DNA of 33,695 nucleotides from Sphingosinicella soli. GTDB taxonomy: Bacteria; Pseudomonadota; Alphaproteobacteria; Sphingomonadales; Sphingomonadaceae. Location of the stretch: assembly GCF_014199685.1 (NCBI RefSeq), contig NZ_JACHNZ010000042.1:1-33695 (forward strand). Direction: 5' to 3'. Below the pieces are notes generated by a model. It was not told the origin of the DNA, did no database searches, and saw only the letters and a list, made by a program, of their open reading frames with translations. Shown here piece after piece: positions 1 to 6,617 of the stretch; position 1 is the first letter of the stretch, and the number at the start of each line of letters is the position of its first letter. The translations under genes and the position numbers were made by a program.

Positions 1-182
1 AGTCGCCACGGCGCAACTCGCCCTTGCCATCTCCGCCTGCCGCCTCCGCCCAGGATCACGCCATCACGCAGCGGCCCGGTGAATAAGAGGGGCTAAATAA
101 ATCACGCCTGATCTAGCCCCACACTCAGCCCCACAGTTGTAATTTCAGGCATCTCGTTGCCTGACCTGAGTCTTGTCGGACT
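1..182. other. Left-edge segment without a recognisable gene
   Basis: No convincing gene is visible. An inverted repeat GGGGCTA (89-95) / TAGCCCC (114-120) surrounds an AT-rich loop. A direct repeat AGCCCCACA occurs at 115-123 and 127-135. On the minus strand a 16-codon ORF (152 to 102) begins MPEITTVGL, which recalls the N-terminus of IS110-type transposases but then leaves that pattern and stops. This could be a scar of a mobile element that truncated the adjacent MFS gene; the evidence is weak. Confidence 0.25.
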
Positions 183-557
183 TCAGGATTTCGCGGCCGC
201 CTCATGGGACACGCGAGCCTTTATGATCGAGGCCGTAGTCGCGGCACTGCGAACGCTGAATATTAGCATGGCGCCGACCAGCACCGATCTGGGCGATGTC
301 CGGTCGATGAGTGGGCCGGCTAGGAGCGCGCCAACGGCCATCCCGCCGATCGACAGGCTCATGTCCGGCCCCAGGGCGGCTTTCGAGATGTGCCATTTCT
401 CGATGAGAAGCGGAACGGCGAAGCCAATCGCGACGATGTCATAGGTGTTGACGATCGCCATCAGAGAGCAGCTCGCTATTATGACCCACTGAAACGTGGA
501 AATTCGGCGATCGTCGATGAATTTCTGAACATCCACCTCAAGTGGCTCCGCGCCCAC
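183..557 (-). pseudogene. Truncated MFS transporter, aromatic acid:H+ symporter (AAHS) type
   Basis: Only the N-terminal quarter of a major facilitator remains (about 124 aa against about 440 for the family). It keeps the first transmembrane segment (FQWVIIASCSLMAIV), the following acidic YDIVAIGFAVP stretch, and the loop GPLIDRTSPRSVLVG that matches the MFS A-motif region between TM2 and TM3. After about residue 110 the sequence leaves the family pattern and stops, so the product cannot transport. A GTG start at 557 is preferred because GGGAGG lies 6 nt upstream; an ATG at 584 has no such signal. It follows the BKACE gene on the same strand after 45 nt, so the two were probably one operon importing and degrading an acidic substrate. 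Truncation by a mobile element or deletion is inferred. Confidence 0.65.
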
Positions 558-602
558 GACTTTCCTCCCATTGTCCGGCCGCATCCACTGCGGCTGAAAG
601 AC

Positions 603-1568
603 TTACTTGGTTGGGAGCCCGACCAGCTCTCGATAGAAATTCGCATCGCCGGGCGTACGGCCATGCAATTCGGCGATTTTCTTCGCCATCTCGAACATCT
701 CGAGATTGCCCGACAGCGTGTCGCTTGAGTTCGGATATTTCCAGGGCGTGTCTTCAACGCCGACTCGAATGTGCAACCCCATCATCGTTGCCAGGGTCGT
801 CATGTAGAGCGTCGCGCGCCCGGCCGCGCACACGGAGATGACACTGTCCGGATCAATCTTCCGGATCTGATCGACCATCATGAACATGTGCTGGGCCATA
901 TCCTGTGTGTTGTTCACGGAGACGCCGGAAACCAGGGTACGACCGACGTTGAACGGCAGCCCATAGAGGATGAGCCAGTTGTACGGCTTGTTGAGAATTC
1001 CCGTGTCGATCAACTTGCGCTTGGCGAGCTCGATCTCGCCGGTGCTATGAACGGCCAACTCAGGCTTGACGCCATTTTCCTCAAGCGTCTTGATAGCCGG
1101 GATCATGAACGCATCTGGATGCCCCGGAGCACAGGGAGCTGCTTCCGCCAGACCGGCCCGCGCGGGGCTCATGCACATTTCGAAAGACGTACCGTTGAGC
1201 ACGTTCAGATTGGGGACGAAACTTGACCCAAAGCGTTTGCGAAGGGGTTCGAGCACCATGCCATAGGCTTCGGTCGGCGGAAGATCGCGATCAAGGCGGC
1301 GGCCTTTGTCGTCAGTTACCCAAGTGAAGTCGATGTGCACACCACATGCGCCAGCCTCGATGACGCGGGACGCTTCATCGACATAGGATTCGATCGAGGA
1401 CGGGTGAGCACCATCCGCGCCGTGTTCATCGTTGAAGCGGCCCGACACAGCCACGTTGATGGCGATTTTTTTCGGCACGTCCCATGTCGGCTGCAGCTCC
1501 GCGGACGAAACGAACTGATATTCTTCCATTTCGCGCCGAGCGGCTTCCCAAAGTGGCAAAGCATCCAT
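603..1568 (-). CDS. DUF849 / BKACE family beta-keto acid cleavage enzyme
   Basis: A 321-aa protein of the family of 3-keto-5-aminohexanoate cleavage enzyme, TIM-barrel enzymes that condense a beta-keto acid with acetyl-CoA and release acetoacetate plus a new CoA ester. Visible family signatures are the AINVAVSGRF opening strand, EAGACGVHIDF at the metal-site strand, and RVGVEDTPW near the C-terminus, which carries the conserved glutamate. In characterised members the first metal motif is His-x-His; here the second position is Asp, an unusual variant. ATG at 1568 has AAGGAC 7 nt upstream. The gene is divergent from a MarR regulator and is followed by the truncated transporter. The exact beta-keto acid cannot be read from sequence. 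Family assignment is firm, substrate unknown. Confidence 0.85.
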   Translation of the reverse strand: MDALPLWEAARREMEEYQFVSSAELQPTWDVPKKIAINVAVSGRFNDEHGADGAHPSSIESYVDEASRVIEAGACGVHIDFTWVTDDKGRRLDRDLPPTEAYGMVLEPLRKRFGSSFVPNLNVLNGTSFEMCMSPARAGLAEAAPCAPGHPDAFMIPAIKTLEENGVKPELAVHSTGEIELAKRKLIDTGILNKPYNWLILYGLPFNVGRTLVSGVSVNNTQDMAQHMFMMVDQIRKIDPDSVISVCAAGRATLYMTTLATMMGLHIRVGVEDTPWKYPNSSDTLSGNLEMFEMAKKIAELHGRTPGDANFYRELVGLPTK

Positions 1569-1606
1569 GGACTGGTCCTTTCTATCTTAAAACTTAACGG
1601 CGAATC

Positions 1607-1622
1607 ACTTTTATATAAAGGT
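1607..1622. promoter_or_regulatory. Candidate MarR operator, near-palindromic
   Basis: The 16-mer ACTTTTATATAAAGGT is an almost perfect palindrome 39 nt upstream of the BKACE start, in the divergent region shared with the MarR gene. MarR proteins usually bind such AT-rich palindromes and repress both directions. Role inferred. Confidence 0.4.
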
Positions 1623-1801
1623 AATTTTTTCGTCAAGAGGCGGGAGAGCCGGAACCGGCGGGATCGCTTCTTCAGTTTCAAGCGCAAGAGATGGAACGGA
1701 AAGAACTAAAATACTTGCGATTTGAGCGACCGGCCCAATTTTGGGCGGTTCGACGATTTGAATCTGGAGAAAGGGATCGCCCAAATATGGACTGGCACCA
1801 T

Positions 1802-1819
1802 TCCTTTCATATAGGAGGA
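1802..1819. promoter_or_regulatory. Second candidate MarR operator
   Basis: The imperfect palindrome TCCTTTCATATAGGAGGA shares the CTTTYATATA core with the element at 1607-1622 and lies about 64 nt before the preferred MarR start. Two related elements in one divergent intergenic region would suit autorepression plus control of BKACE. The 1569-1882 interval otherwise shows no gene. Confidence 0.3.
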
Positions 1820-1882
1820 TAAGGGTTGCGCTCGCCACGGTAGGGCGACGTCGAGATTGTGCTTGGATTAGAGCGAGGTGAG

Positions 1883-2410
1883 ATGGACGAGCTTAGAGTG
1901 GGCGTTGAGTCCGCGCAGGTTGAAAGTGGATCCCACAATCAGCGACCGCGCCGCCTGCCGCCTGAACAAAGCCTGGCATTCCAGGTCAGACGCGCGCATC
2001 TCGCCTTTTCCAGGCTTTTGGAGTCGAGACTGGCGAGACACCGGCTGAAAGTGGGATATTGGTATTATCTCCGAGCCCTAGGGATGAAGGATTGCGTCAC
2101 GCAAAGACATCTGAGTGATGCGACCAATGTCACCGAGACGACGACGGTGGCTTTGCTAAGAGGAATGGCGCACGATGGCCTCATTCTAAGGACCAAGGAC
2201 ACCGTCGACAGGCGGCAGACGATCGTTAGTTTGACTCCTCACGGCCGCGAGATCGAGCAGCTGATCTCGCCCTACGCGTCGCAATTGAACAGGATCGCCA
2301 CCACAGGCATTCGGCAGCAAGATCTCGACATCTGCTTCGCGGTTCTCTCGCGCATGTCGGAGAACCTCGAGGTGGCTATCGAATCGACGGGCGACGAGGT
2401 TGGTGACTAG
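1883..2410 (+). CDS. MarR-family transcriptional regulator
   Basis: A 175-aa winged helix-turn-helix regulator. After a polar N-terminal extension of about 20 residues come the dimerisation helix (FQVRRAHLAFSRLLESRLARHRL), the recognition region (RHLSDATNVTETTTVALLRGMAHDGLI) and the typical wing, TKDTVDRRQTIVSLTPHGRE, where the DRR motif touches DNA in the family. The ATG at 1883 is preferred to a GTG at 1859 because GAGGTGAG lies just upstream. It is transcribed away from the BKACE-MFS operon and is its probable local repressor, relieved by an aromatic or acidic ligand. No IclR-type box lies near it, so this corner of the window appears to be regulated separately from the island that follows. 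Confidence 0.88.
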   Translation: MDELRVGVESAQVESGSHNQRPRRLPPEQSLAFQVRRAHLAFSRLLESRLARHRLKVGYWYYLRALGMKDCVTQRHLSDATNVTETTTVALLRGMAHDGLILRTKDTVDRRQTIVSLTPHGREIEQLISPYASQLNRIATTGIRQQDLDICFAVLSRMSENLEVAIESTGDEVGD

Positions 2411-2650
2411 GCGAAGCCGCTCTTGCAGGAAGCCCGGCCCCCGGGGCCGGCATGTCACAGGTTGCTTGCAATTCGTTCGGCAGCCAGCCGAGCAGCACTG
2501 ATCAACCGGGTCTGCTCAGAGTCAACCGTTGGATGGGCGCAGCAATGCTGGTTGCCGCTCACGCCGCTCCGGTTCGCTCAAGCACCACAAGGCGTGGCGC
2601 GTACGGACTGTCGGAGGGCATACGCGCTCCCGCTTGTACTCTCAAATTAC

Positions 2651-2685
2651 ATGCTATAATCGCACCCAACGATCTTATATAGCGC
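2651..2685. promoter_or_regulatory. IclR-type composite operator, copy 1
   Basis: Box A ATGCTATAATCGCAC (2651-2665) and box B GATCTTATATAGCGC (2671-2685), with starts 20 bp apart. It lies 57 nt before the leader ORF and 119 nt before frmA. The rest of the 2411-2742 interval shows no gene and is rich in short shadow frames only. Confidence 0.7.
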
Positions 2686-2742
2686 ATGTCGCGCGCGGCG
2701 GGCGGCGCGTGCGGTACTTCAACCGTACTCACAGGAGATGAA

Positions 2743-2808
2743 ATGATGCAACAGGCCGCTTCAATCCGGTGCCAAGTTCAGGCCAAACGTCGGGAGATCA
2801 TGAGATGA
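2743..2808 (+). CDS. 21-codon leader ORF overlapping the frmA start
   Basis: A small ORF starts ATGATG at 2743 with AGGAG exactly 5 nt upstream, the best ribosome binding site in this stretch. It encodes a basic 21-aa peptide beginning [10 protein letters not shown] and ending KRREIMR. Its TGA (2806-2808) overlaps the ATG of the dehydrogenase (2805-2807) as ATGA, the classic arrangement for translational coupling. I recognise no homologue. It could be a coupling leader, a regulatory uORF or a chance frame. The downstream gene also has its own GGGAG 8 nt before its start, so coupling is not strictly required. Confidence 0.4.
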   Translation: MMQQAASIRCQVQAKRREIMR

Positions 2809-3917
2809 AAACTCGCGCCGCCGTCGCCTTTGAAGCGAAGAAACCCCTGGAAATCGTCGAGCTTGATCTGGAGGGGCCGAAGGCCGGCGAGGTTCTGGTC
2901 GAGATCATGGCGACGGGGATCTGCCACACCGACGCCCATACGCTCGACGGCCTGGACAGCGAGGGCATCTTTCCTTCGGTGCTGGGGCATGAAGGTGCGG
3001 GCATCGTGCGCGAGGTCGGTCCCGGCGTCACCAGCGTGAAGCCGGGCGACCATGTCATTCCGCTCTACACCCCCGAATGCCGCCAGTGTAAGTCGTGCCT
3101 CAGCGGCAAGACCAATTTGTGCACCGCGATCCGCGCGACGCAGGGCAAGGGGTTGATGCCCGACGGCACCAGCCGGTTCAGCTACAAGGGCCAGACGATC
3201 TTCCATTATATGGGCTGCTCGACCTTTTCGAACTTCACGGTGCTGCCCGAGATCGCGGTGGCGAAGATCCGCGAGGACGCGCCGTTCCAGTCGAGCTGCT
3301 ATATCGGCTGCGGCGTGACGACGGGGATCGGCGCGGTGGTCAACACCGCCAAGGTCCAGGTCGGCGACAATGTCGTCGTGTTCGGCTTGGGCGGCATCGG
3401 CCTCAACGTCCTGCAGGGCGCGCGGCTGGCGGGTGCCAACAAGATCATCGGCGTCGACATCAACCCCGATCGCGAGGAATGGGGCCGCAGGTTCGGCATG
3501 ACCGACTTCCTCAACAGCAAGGGGTTGAGCCGCGAGGATGTCGTGGCGAAAATCGTGCTGCTGACCGACGGCGGGGCGGACTACACGTTCGATGCGACCG
3601 GCAATACCGAAGTGATGCGCACCGCGCTCGAGGCCTGCCATCGCGGTTGGGGCACATCGATCATCATCGGCGTCGCCGAGGCGGGCAAGGAGATCGCCAC
3701 CCGCCCGTTTCAGCTGGTCACCGGCCGCAACTGGCGCGGCACGGCGTTCGGCGGCGCCAAGGGCCGCACCGACGTGCCCAAGATCGTCGACATGTACATG
3801 ACCGGCAAGATCGAGATCGACCCGATGATCACTCACGTCATGGGCCTGGAGGAGATCAACAAGGGCTTCGACCTGATGCATGCCGGCGCGAGCATTCGCA
3901 GCGTAGTGGTCTTCTGA
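2805..3917 (+). CDS. frmA: Class III alcohol dehydrogenase / S-(hydroxymethyl)glutathione dehydrogenase
   Basis: A 370-aa zinc medium-chain dehydrogenase that oxidises S-hydroxymethylglutathione, the spontaneous adduct of formaldehyde and glutathione, with NAD+. The N-terminus ([15 protein letters not shown]) and [16 protein letters not shown] are class III signatures. Catalytic zinc ligands are C40, H62 and C169; structural zinc ligands are C92, C95, C98 and C106. The Rossmann motif GLGGIG lies at 194-199, with D218 for the NAD ribose. The start overlaps the leader ORF, and an IclR-type operator lies upstream. Convergent with it is a Rieske oxygenase of the O-demethylase type, whose reaction would release formaldehyde, so a detoxification role is the simplest reading. 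Such enzymes also reduce S-nitrosoglutathione and oxidise long-chain alcohols. Confidence 0.93.
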   Translation: MKTRAAVAFEAKKPLEIVELDLEGPKAGEVLVEIMATGICHTDAHTLDGLDSEGIFPSVLGHEGAGIVREVGPGVTSVKPGDHVIPLYTPECRQCKSCLSGKTNLCTAIRATQGKGLMPDGTSRFSYKGQTIFHYMGCSTFSNFTVLPEIAVAKIREDAPFQSSCYIGCGVTTGIGAVVNTAKVQVGDNVVVFGLGGIGLNVLQGARLAGANKIIGVDINPDREEWGRRFGMTDFLNSKGLSREDVVAKIVLLTDGGADYTFDATGNTEVMRTALEACHRGWGTSIIIGVAEAGKEIATRPFQLVTGRNWRGTAFGGAKGRTDVPKIVDMYMTGKIEIDPMITHVMGLEEINKGFDLMHAGASIRSVVVF

Positions 3918-4064
3918 TCCAATGACCTTGGAGAAACGTCGGCCAACCGCGCCGCCGCCGAAATAGAGCGCCAGCGATCACCGGCCATTCGATGGGCGAC
4001 ATGGCACTCTGACCCTGGCGCTGACGTTCCCCAACCCTTTGTTCGGTCTCGGCCTTCGCGCCGA

Positions 4065-5084
4065 TCATCGCTCGTCACGCGCTTCTGCGTCGATCAATTT
4101 ATCCAACGCACGTCGCACCTGAACCGCAGCGGAATCGATCGGCAGCAAGAGAGGGTTCAGCGACCAGAAATCGGCGTCGCCTATCTGGCGTTGCTGCAAT
4201 TCCAGCATCGGCTTGTCCTCTTCCACGAACGCCTTTTCGAGAGCGGCCTTGATCGATGCGCTGACTTCGACATTGTCGGTGAGGAACGGACGGGTGCTGC
4301 AGTAGAAATAATGGGCCGACCCGTCGGTTTCTGGCGTGATGCTGTGTAGCGTGAAGCTATCCCGGCCAGGATCGCGCGTGGTTCCGGTCGGTTGCGCGCC
4401 GGCCGCGAGGATCATCACGCCGGCCGCGAACCATTGTACCTCCACACGGACATCGGCCTTCTGCGGTGGAGGCACGATCGAATGGAACGCGGGGGCGGGG
4501 TTACAATCCACCGCATTATATTCGATCAACAGCCGGTCGTTCCCTCCGGATACATGCGTTTTCGCGCCGGTGAACATTCCGCCGAGTGTAGTGGGGTGCA
4601 GATAGTCGGCGTGGCTCAGATCCATGATATTATCGACGATCAGCTGATAATGGGCACCGGTGGGAAGCGTGCCGGTGATGCGGGCGGCTTCAGGCGTTTC
4701 GTCGATGAAGGAACAATCGGGGATGCGCGCCGCATCGGCCTGGTCGGGGTCGCCCATCCAGACCCACAGGATCATGTTGCGCGCGACGATGGGGAAGGAT
4801 CGCGTACGGATAGCGCCGGGTTTGCCGTGCGGGTTGCCGACGCAACGCCCTTCGCCGTCGAATGACAGGCCGTGATAGCCGCAGGTCACCACGCCGTCGT
4901 TGAGCCGCCCCGCAGAGAGCGGGGCGAAGCGATGTGGACAGCGGTCGAGAATCGCCTGGGGCGCGCCCTCCTTGCCCCTGAACATCACGATATTTTCGCC
5001 GAGGAGCGTGCGGCTCAGCAATGAATCGCCGTCGAGTTCAGCCTCCCAGCCCGCCTGATACCAGACGTTCTTAAGATAGCGCAT
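4065..5084 (-). CDS. Rieske non-haem iron oxygenase, vanillate O-demethylase (VanA) type
   Basis: A 339-aa oxygenase component. The Rieske cluster ligands are C49-x-H51 (RCPHR) and C68-x2-H71 (CGYHG). The mononuclear iron site shows DNIMDLSHADYLHP with D155, H158 and H163. Opening MRYLKNVWYQAGW and the compact length are typical of VanA/LigX/dicamba-demethylase-type enzymes, which hydroxylate an aryl methyl ether and release formaldehyde. The ATG at 5084 is chosen because GGAGG lies 10 nt upstream; a longer frame starting at 5141 lacks this. It is the last gene of a SnoaL-GST-Rieske series on this strand, separated from the GST by 133 nt containing a perfect palindrome. No ferredoxin reductase (VanB) is present in the window, so electrons must come from elsewhere. 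Substrate not determined. Confidence 0.88.
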   Translation of the reverse strand: MRYLKNVWYQAGWEAELDGDSLLSRTLLGENIVMFRGKEGAPQAILDRCPHRFAPLSAGRLNDGVVTCGYHGLSFDGEGRCVGNPHGKPGAIRTRSFPIVARNMILWVWMGDPDQADAARIPDCSFIDETPEAARITGTLPTGAHYQLIVDNIMDLSHADYLHPTTLGGMFTGAKTHVSGGNDRLLIEYNAVDCNPAPAFHSIVPPPQKADVRVEVQWFAAGVMILAAGAQPTGTTRDPGRDSFTLHSITPETDGSAHYFYCSTRPFLTDNVEVSASIKAALEKAFVEEDKPMLELQQRQIGDADFWSLNPLLLPIDSAAVQVRRALDKLIDAEARDER

Positions 5085-5155
5085 CGTCCGCTTCCCTCCT
5101 GTCGGCAGTCCCTCTCCGCTGCTGGGGGACCGCTTCGTCATGATAATGCCGACCG

Positions 5156-5193
5156 CTAAGGCGTCACACTCAAACAGGGATGTGACGCCTTAG
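5156..5193. promoter_or_regulatory. Perfect 13-bp inverted repeat between GST and Rieske genes
   Basis: CTAAGGCGTCACA (5156-5168) and its exact reverse complement (5181-5193) flank a 12-nt loop, 72 nt upstream of the Rieske start. No T-run follows on either strand, so it is not a standard intrinsic terminator. It could be an operator for an unseen regulator, or an mRNA stem that attenuates or stabilises the operon transcript. Confidence 0.6.
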
Positions 5194-5217
5194 TTCGCCT
5201 AGTCACCTCTCAAACCG

Positions 5218-5916
5218 TCAAGCCGCGCGAGCCCGCTGATTGAACGTCCACTTGCGGGCTTCCTCGTCGAGGCCGCCGCGAAGCTCATCGCCAACGACAT
5301 GGCCCTTAGCAACGGCCGGCCGCGCGCTGACGGTGTCGAACCACCGCTTGATGTGCGGAAATTCGGACAGGCCGGGGTGGCCAGGAGCCTCATTGTGGAA
5401 GATCCAGGGATAAGCTGCCATATCGGCGATCGAATATTCCTTGCCCCCGAGATAGGGTTCGTCGCGCAGCCGGATGTTCATCACCCCGTAGAGCCGATGC
5501 ACTTCGTCGCTGTAGCGCTTCAGCGCATAAGGCAGCTGCTCGGTCGCCATGGCGTGGAAGTGGTGCGACTGGCCCGACATCGGTCCGAGGCCGCCAACCT
5601 GCCAGAACAGCCATTCGTTCACCGCGGTCCGGCCGCGTAGGTCGGAAGGATAGAAGCGGCCGGTCTTGTCACCGAGATATTGGAGGATTGCGCCGGATTC
5701 GAACACCGATATCGGCGCGCCATCAGGTCCGTTGGGATCGATGATCGCCGGCACGCGGTTGTTTGGCGCAAACTTCAGGAAATCGGGGTTGAACTGATCG
5801 CCCTTGCCGATGTTGATGAAGCGCACCTCGTAAGGGAGGTCGCACTCTTCCAGCATGATGCTGATCTTCTTCGGATTGGCGGTGGGATAATGATAGAGTT
5901 CGATAGGTGCCGTCAT
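5218..5916 (-). CDS. Glutathione S-transferase, YfcG/YghU (nu-class) type
   Basis: A 232-aa cytosolic GST with an N-terminal thioredoxin-like domain (about residues 5-90, cis-proline region NNRVPAI, glutathione gamma-glutamyl contact FESGAI) and a helical C-terminal domain. EWLFWQVGGLGPMSGQ is a hallmark of the nu-class proteins YfcG and YghU, which have disulfide-bond reductase or peroxidase activity; related sphingomonad GSTs cleave aryl ether bonds. ATG at 5916 is preceded by GGAGAT. It sits 24 nt downstream of a SnoaL protein and upstream of the Rieske gene, so a role in the same pathway (ether cleavage, isomerisation or detoxification of an electrophilic intermediate) is inferred. Confidence 0.87.
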   Translation of the reverse strand: MTAPIELYHYPTANPKKISIMLEECDLPYEVRFINIGKGDQFNPDFLKFAPNNRVPAIIDPNGPDGAPISVFESGAILQYLGDKTGRFYPSDLRGRTAVNEWLFWQVGGLGPMSGQSHHFHAMATEQLPYALKRYSDEVHRLYGVMNIRLRDEPYLGGKEYSIADMAAYPWIFHNEAPGHPGLSEFPHIKRWFDTVSARPAVAKGHVVGDELRGGLDEEARKWTFNQRARAA

Positions 5917-5940
5917 GAATTATCTCCATAGGAAAGGACG

Positions 5941-6399
5941 TCAGCTGAAGAAGCGCGGCCGCTGGCCGGGGGGCGTCGTTAACTGCATGTGATCGAAATA
6001 TTCGCGCACGCGGACGATCTTGCCGTCGCGGAGGAGTGCGGTAGCGCAGAAGTCGATTTCGAAGATGGTGCCAGAGGCGACATCGCTCGCACCGCCACCG
6101 AATCCCGCGGCAATTACGCCGCGATGCAGGAATTCGATGCAAAGATGGCCATCGCCGACGAAGGCGTCACGTATTTCGAGCCGCGCTTCGCTGGAATGGG
6201 TGCGGGCCTGCTGGACCTTGTCCATCAGGCCCGCGATCTCGCTTAAGCCATCGAACCGCTCACCGGTGGGCATTACCGTCCATTCACAATCAGGCGACAG
6301 CATAGCGAGCAGGCTGGTCGGGTCGTCCTCCACGAAGCAGCGAACGAATTCCCGCAGCAGGACCTCATCGGTCGAATGGGGTTGGTGAAGCGATGACAT
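5941..6399 (-). CDS. SnoaL-like / NTF2-fold protein (polyketide cyclase-like)
   Basis: A 152-aa protein with the NTF2-like cone fold pattern: N-terminal helix (LLREFVRCFVEDDPTSLLAML), SPDCEWTVMPTGERFDG, and the closing strands FEIDFCATALLRDGKIVRVREYFDHMQL. Such proteins include polyketide cyclases (SnoaL), ketosteroid isomerases, dehydratases and limonene-epoxide-hydrolase relatives. The ATG at 6399 has AAGGA 9 nt upstream; a TTG at 6432 in the same frame has little support. It is first in the operon with GST and the Rieske oxygenase, 41 nt downstream of an IclR-type composite operator. The reaction cannot be inferred from sequence; it probably rearranges or hydrates an intermediate. Confidence 0.78.
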   Translation of the reverse strand: MSSLHQPHSTDEVLLREFVRCFVEDDPTSLLAMLSPDCEWTVMPTGERFDGLSEIAGLMDKVQQARTHSSEARLEIRDAFVGDGHLCIEFLHRGVIAAGFGGGASDVASGTIFEIDFCATALLRDGKIVRVREYFDHMQLTTPPGQRPRFFS

Positions 6400-6440
6400 A
6401 TATGCCGATCCTTGATCGCCGGAATTGGCCAACCCTTTAT

Positions 6441-6475
6441 GATCTAATAAAGCACACTAAGTGCTATATACGCAT
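6441..6475. promoter_or_regulatory. IclR-type composite operator, copy 2
   Basis: GATCTAATAAAGCAC (6441-6455) and GTGCTATATACGCAT (6461-6475), starts 20 bp apart, placed 41 nt upstream of the SnoaL-GST-Rieske operon. Confidence 0.72.
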
Positions 6476-6550
6476 ATATTTGAGAGGCTCGGTCGGTCAA
6501 CCTCAAAAGGGGGCGAACGTTGAAAAATGTTATCGGTTGGTTGGGTGACC

Positions 6551-6584
6551 AAAAAGAGGGTGGCCATCGATCGATGGCCACCCC
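6551..6584 (-). terminator. Intrinsic terminator of TonB receptor 1
   Basis: A perfect palindrome (GGGTGGCCATCGA at 6558-6570 with its reverse complement at 6571-6583) is followed, read on the minus strand, by CTCTTTTT. It lies 34 nt past the receptor stop codon. Stem plus U-run fit a rho-independent terminator. Confidence 0.8.
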
Positions 6585-6617
6585 ATGCAGGCTTCCGATG
6601 GGACAGTGTCCCCTGGA

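Noticed and set aside
2778-3881. 367-codon open frame on the minus strand opposite frmA
   Set aside because: Its protein is low-complexity His/Asp/Arg/Ala-rich, typical of an antisense shadow of a high-GC gene; the plus-strand frame is an unmistakable dehydrogenase.
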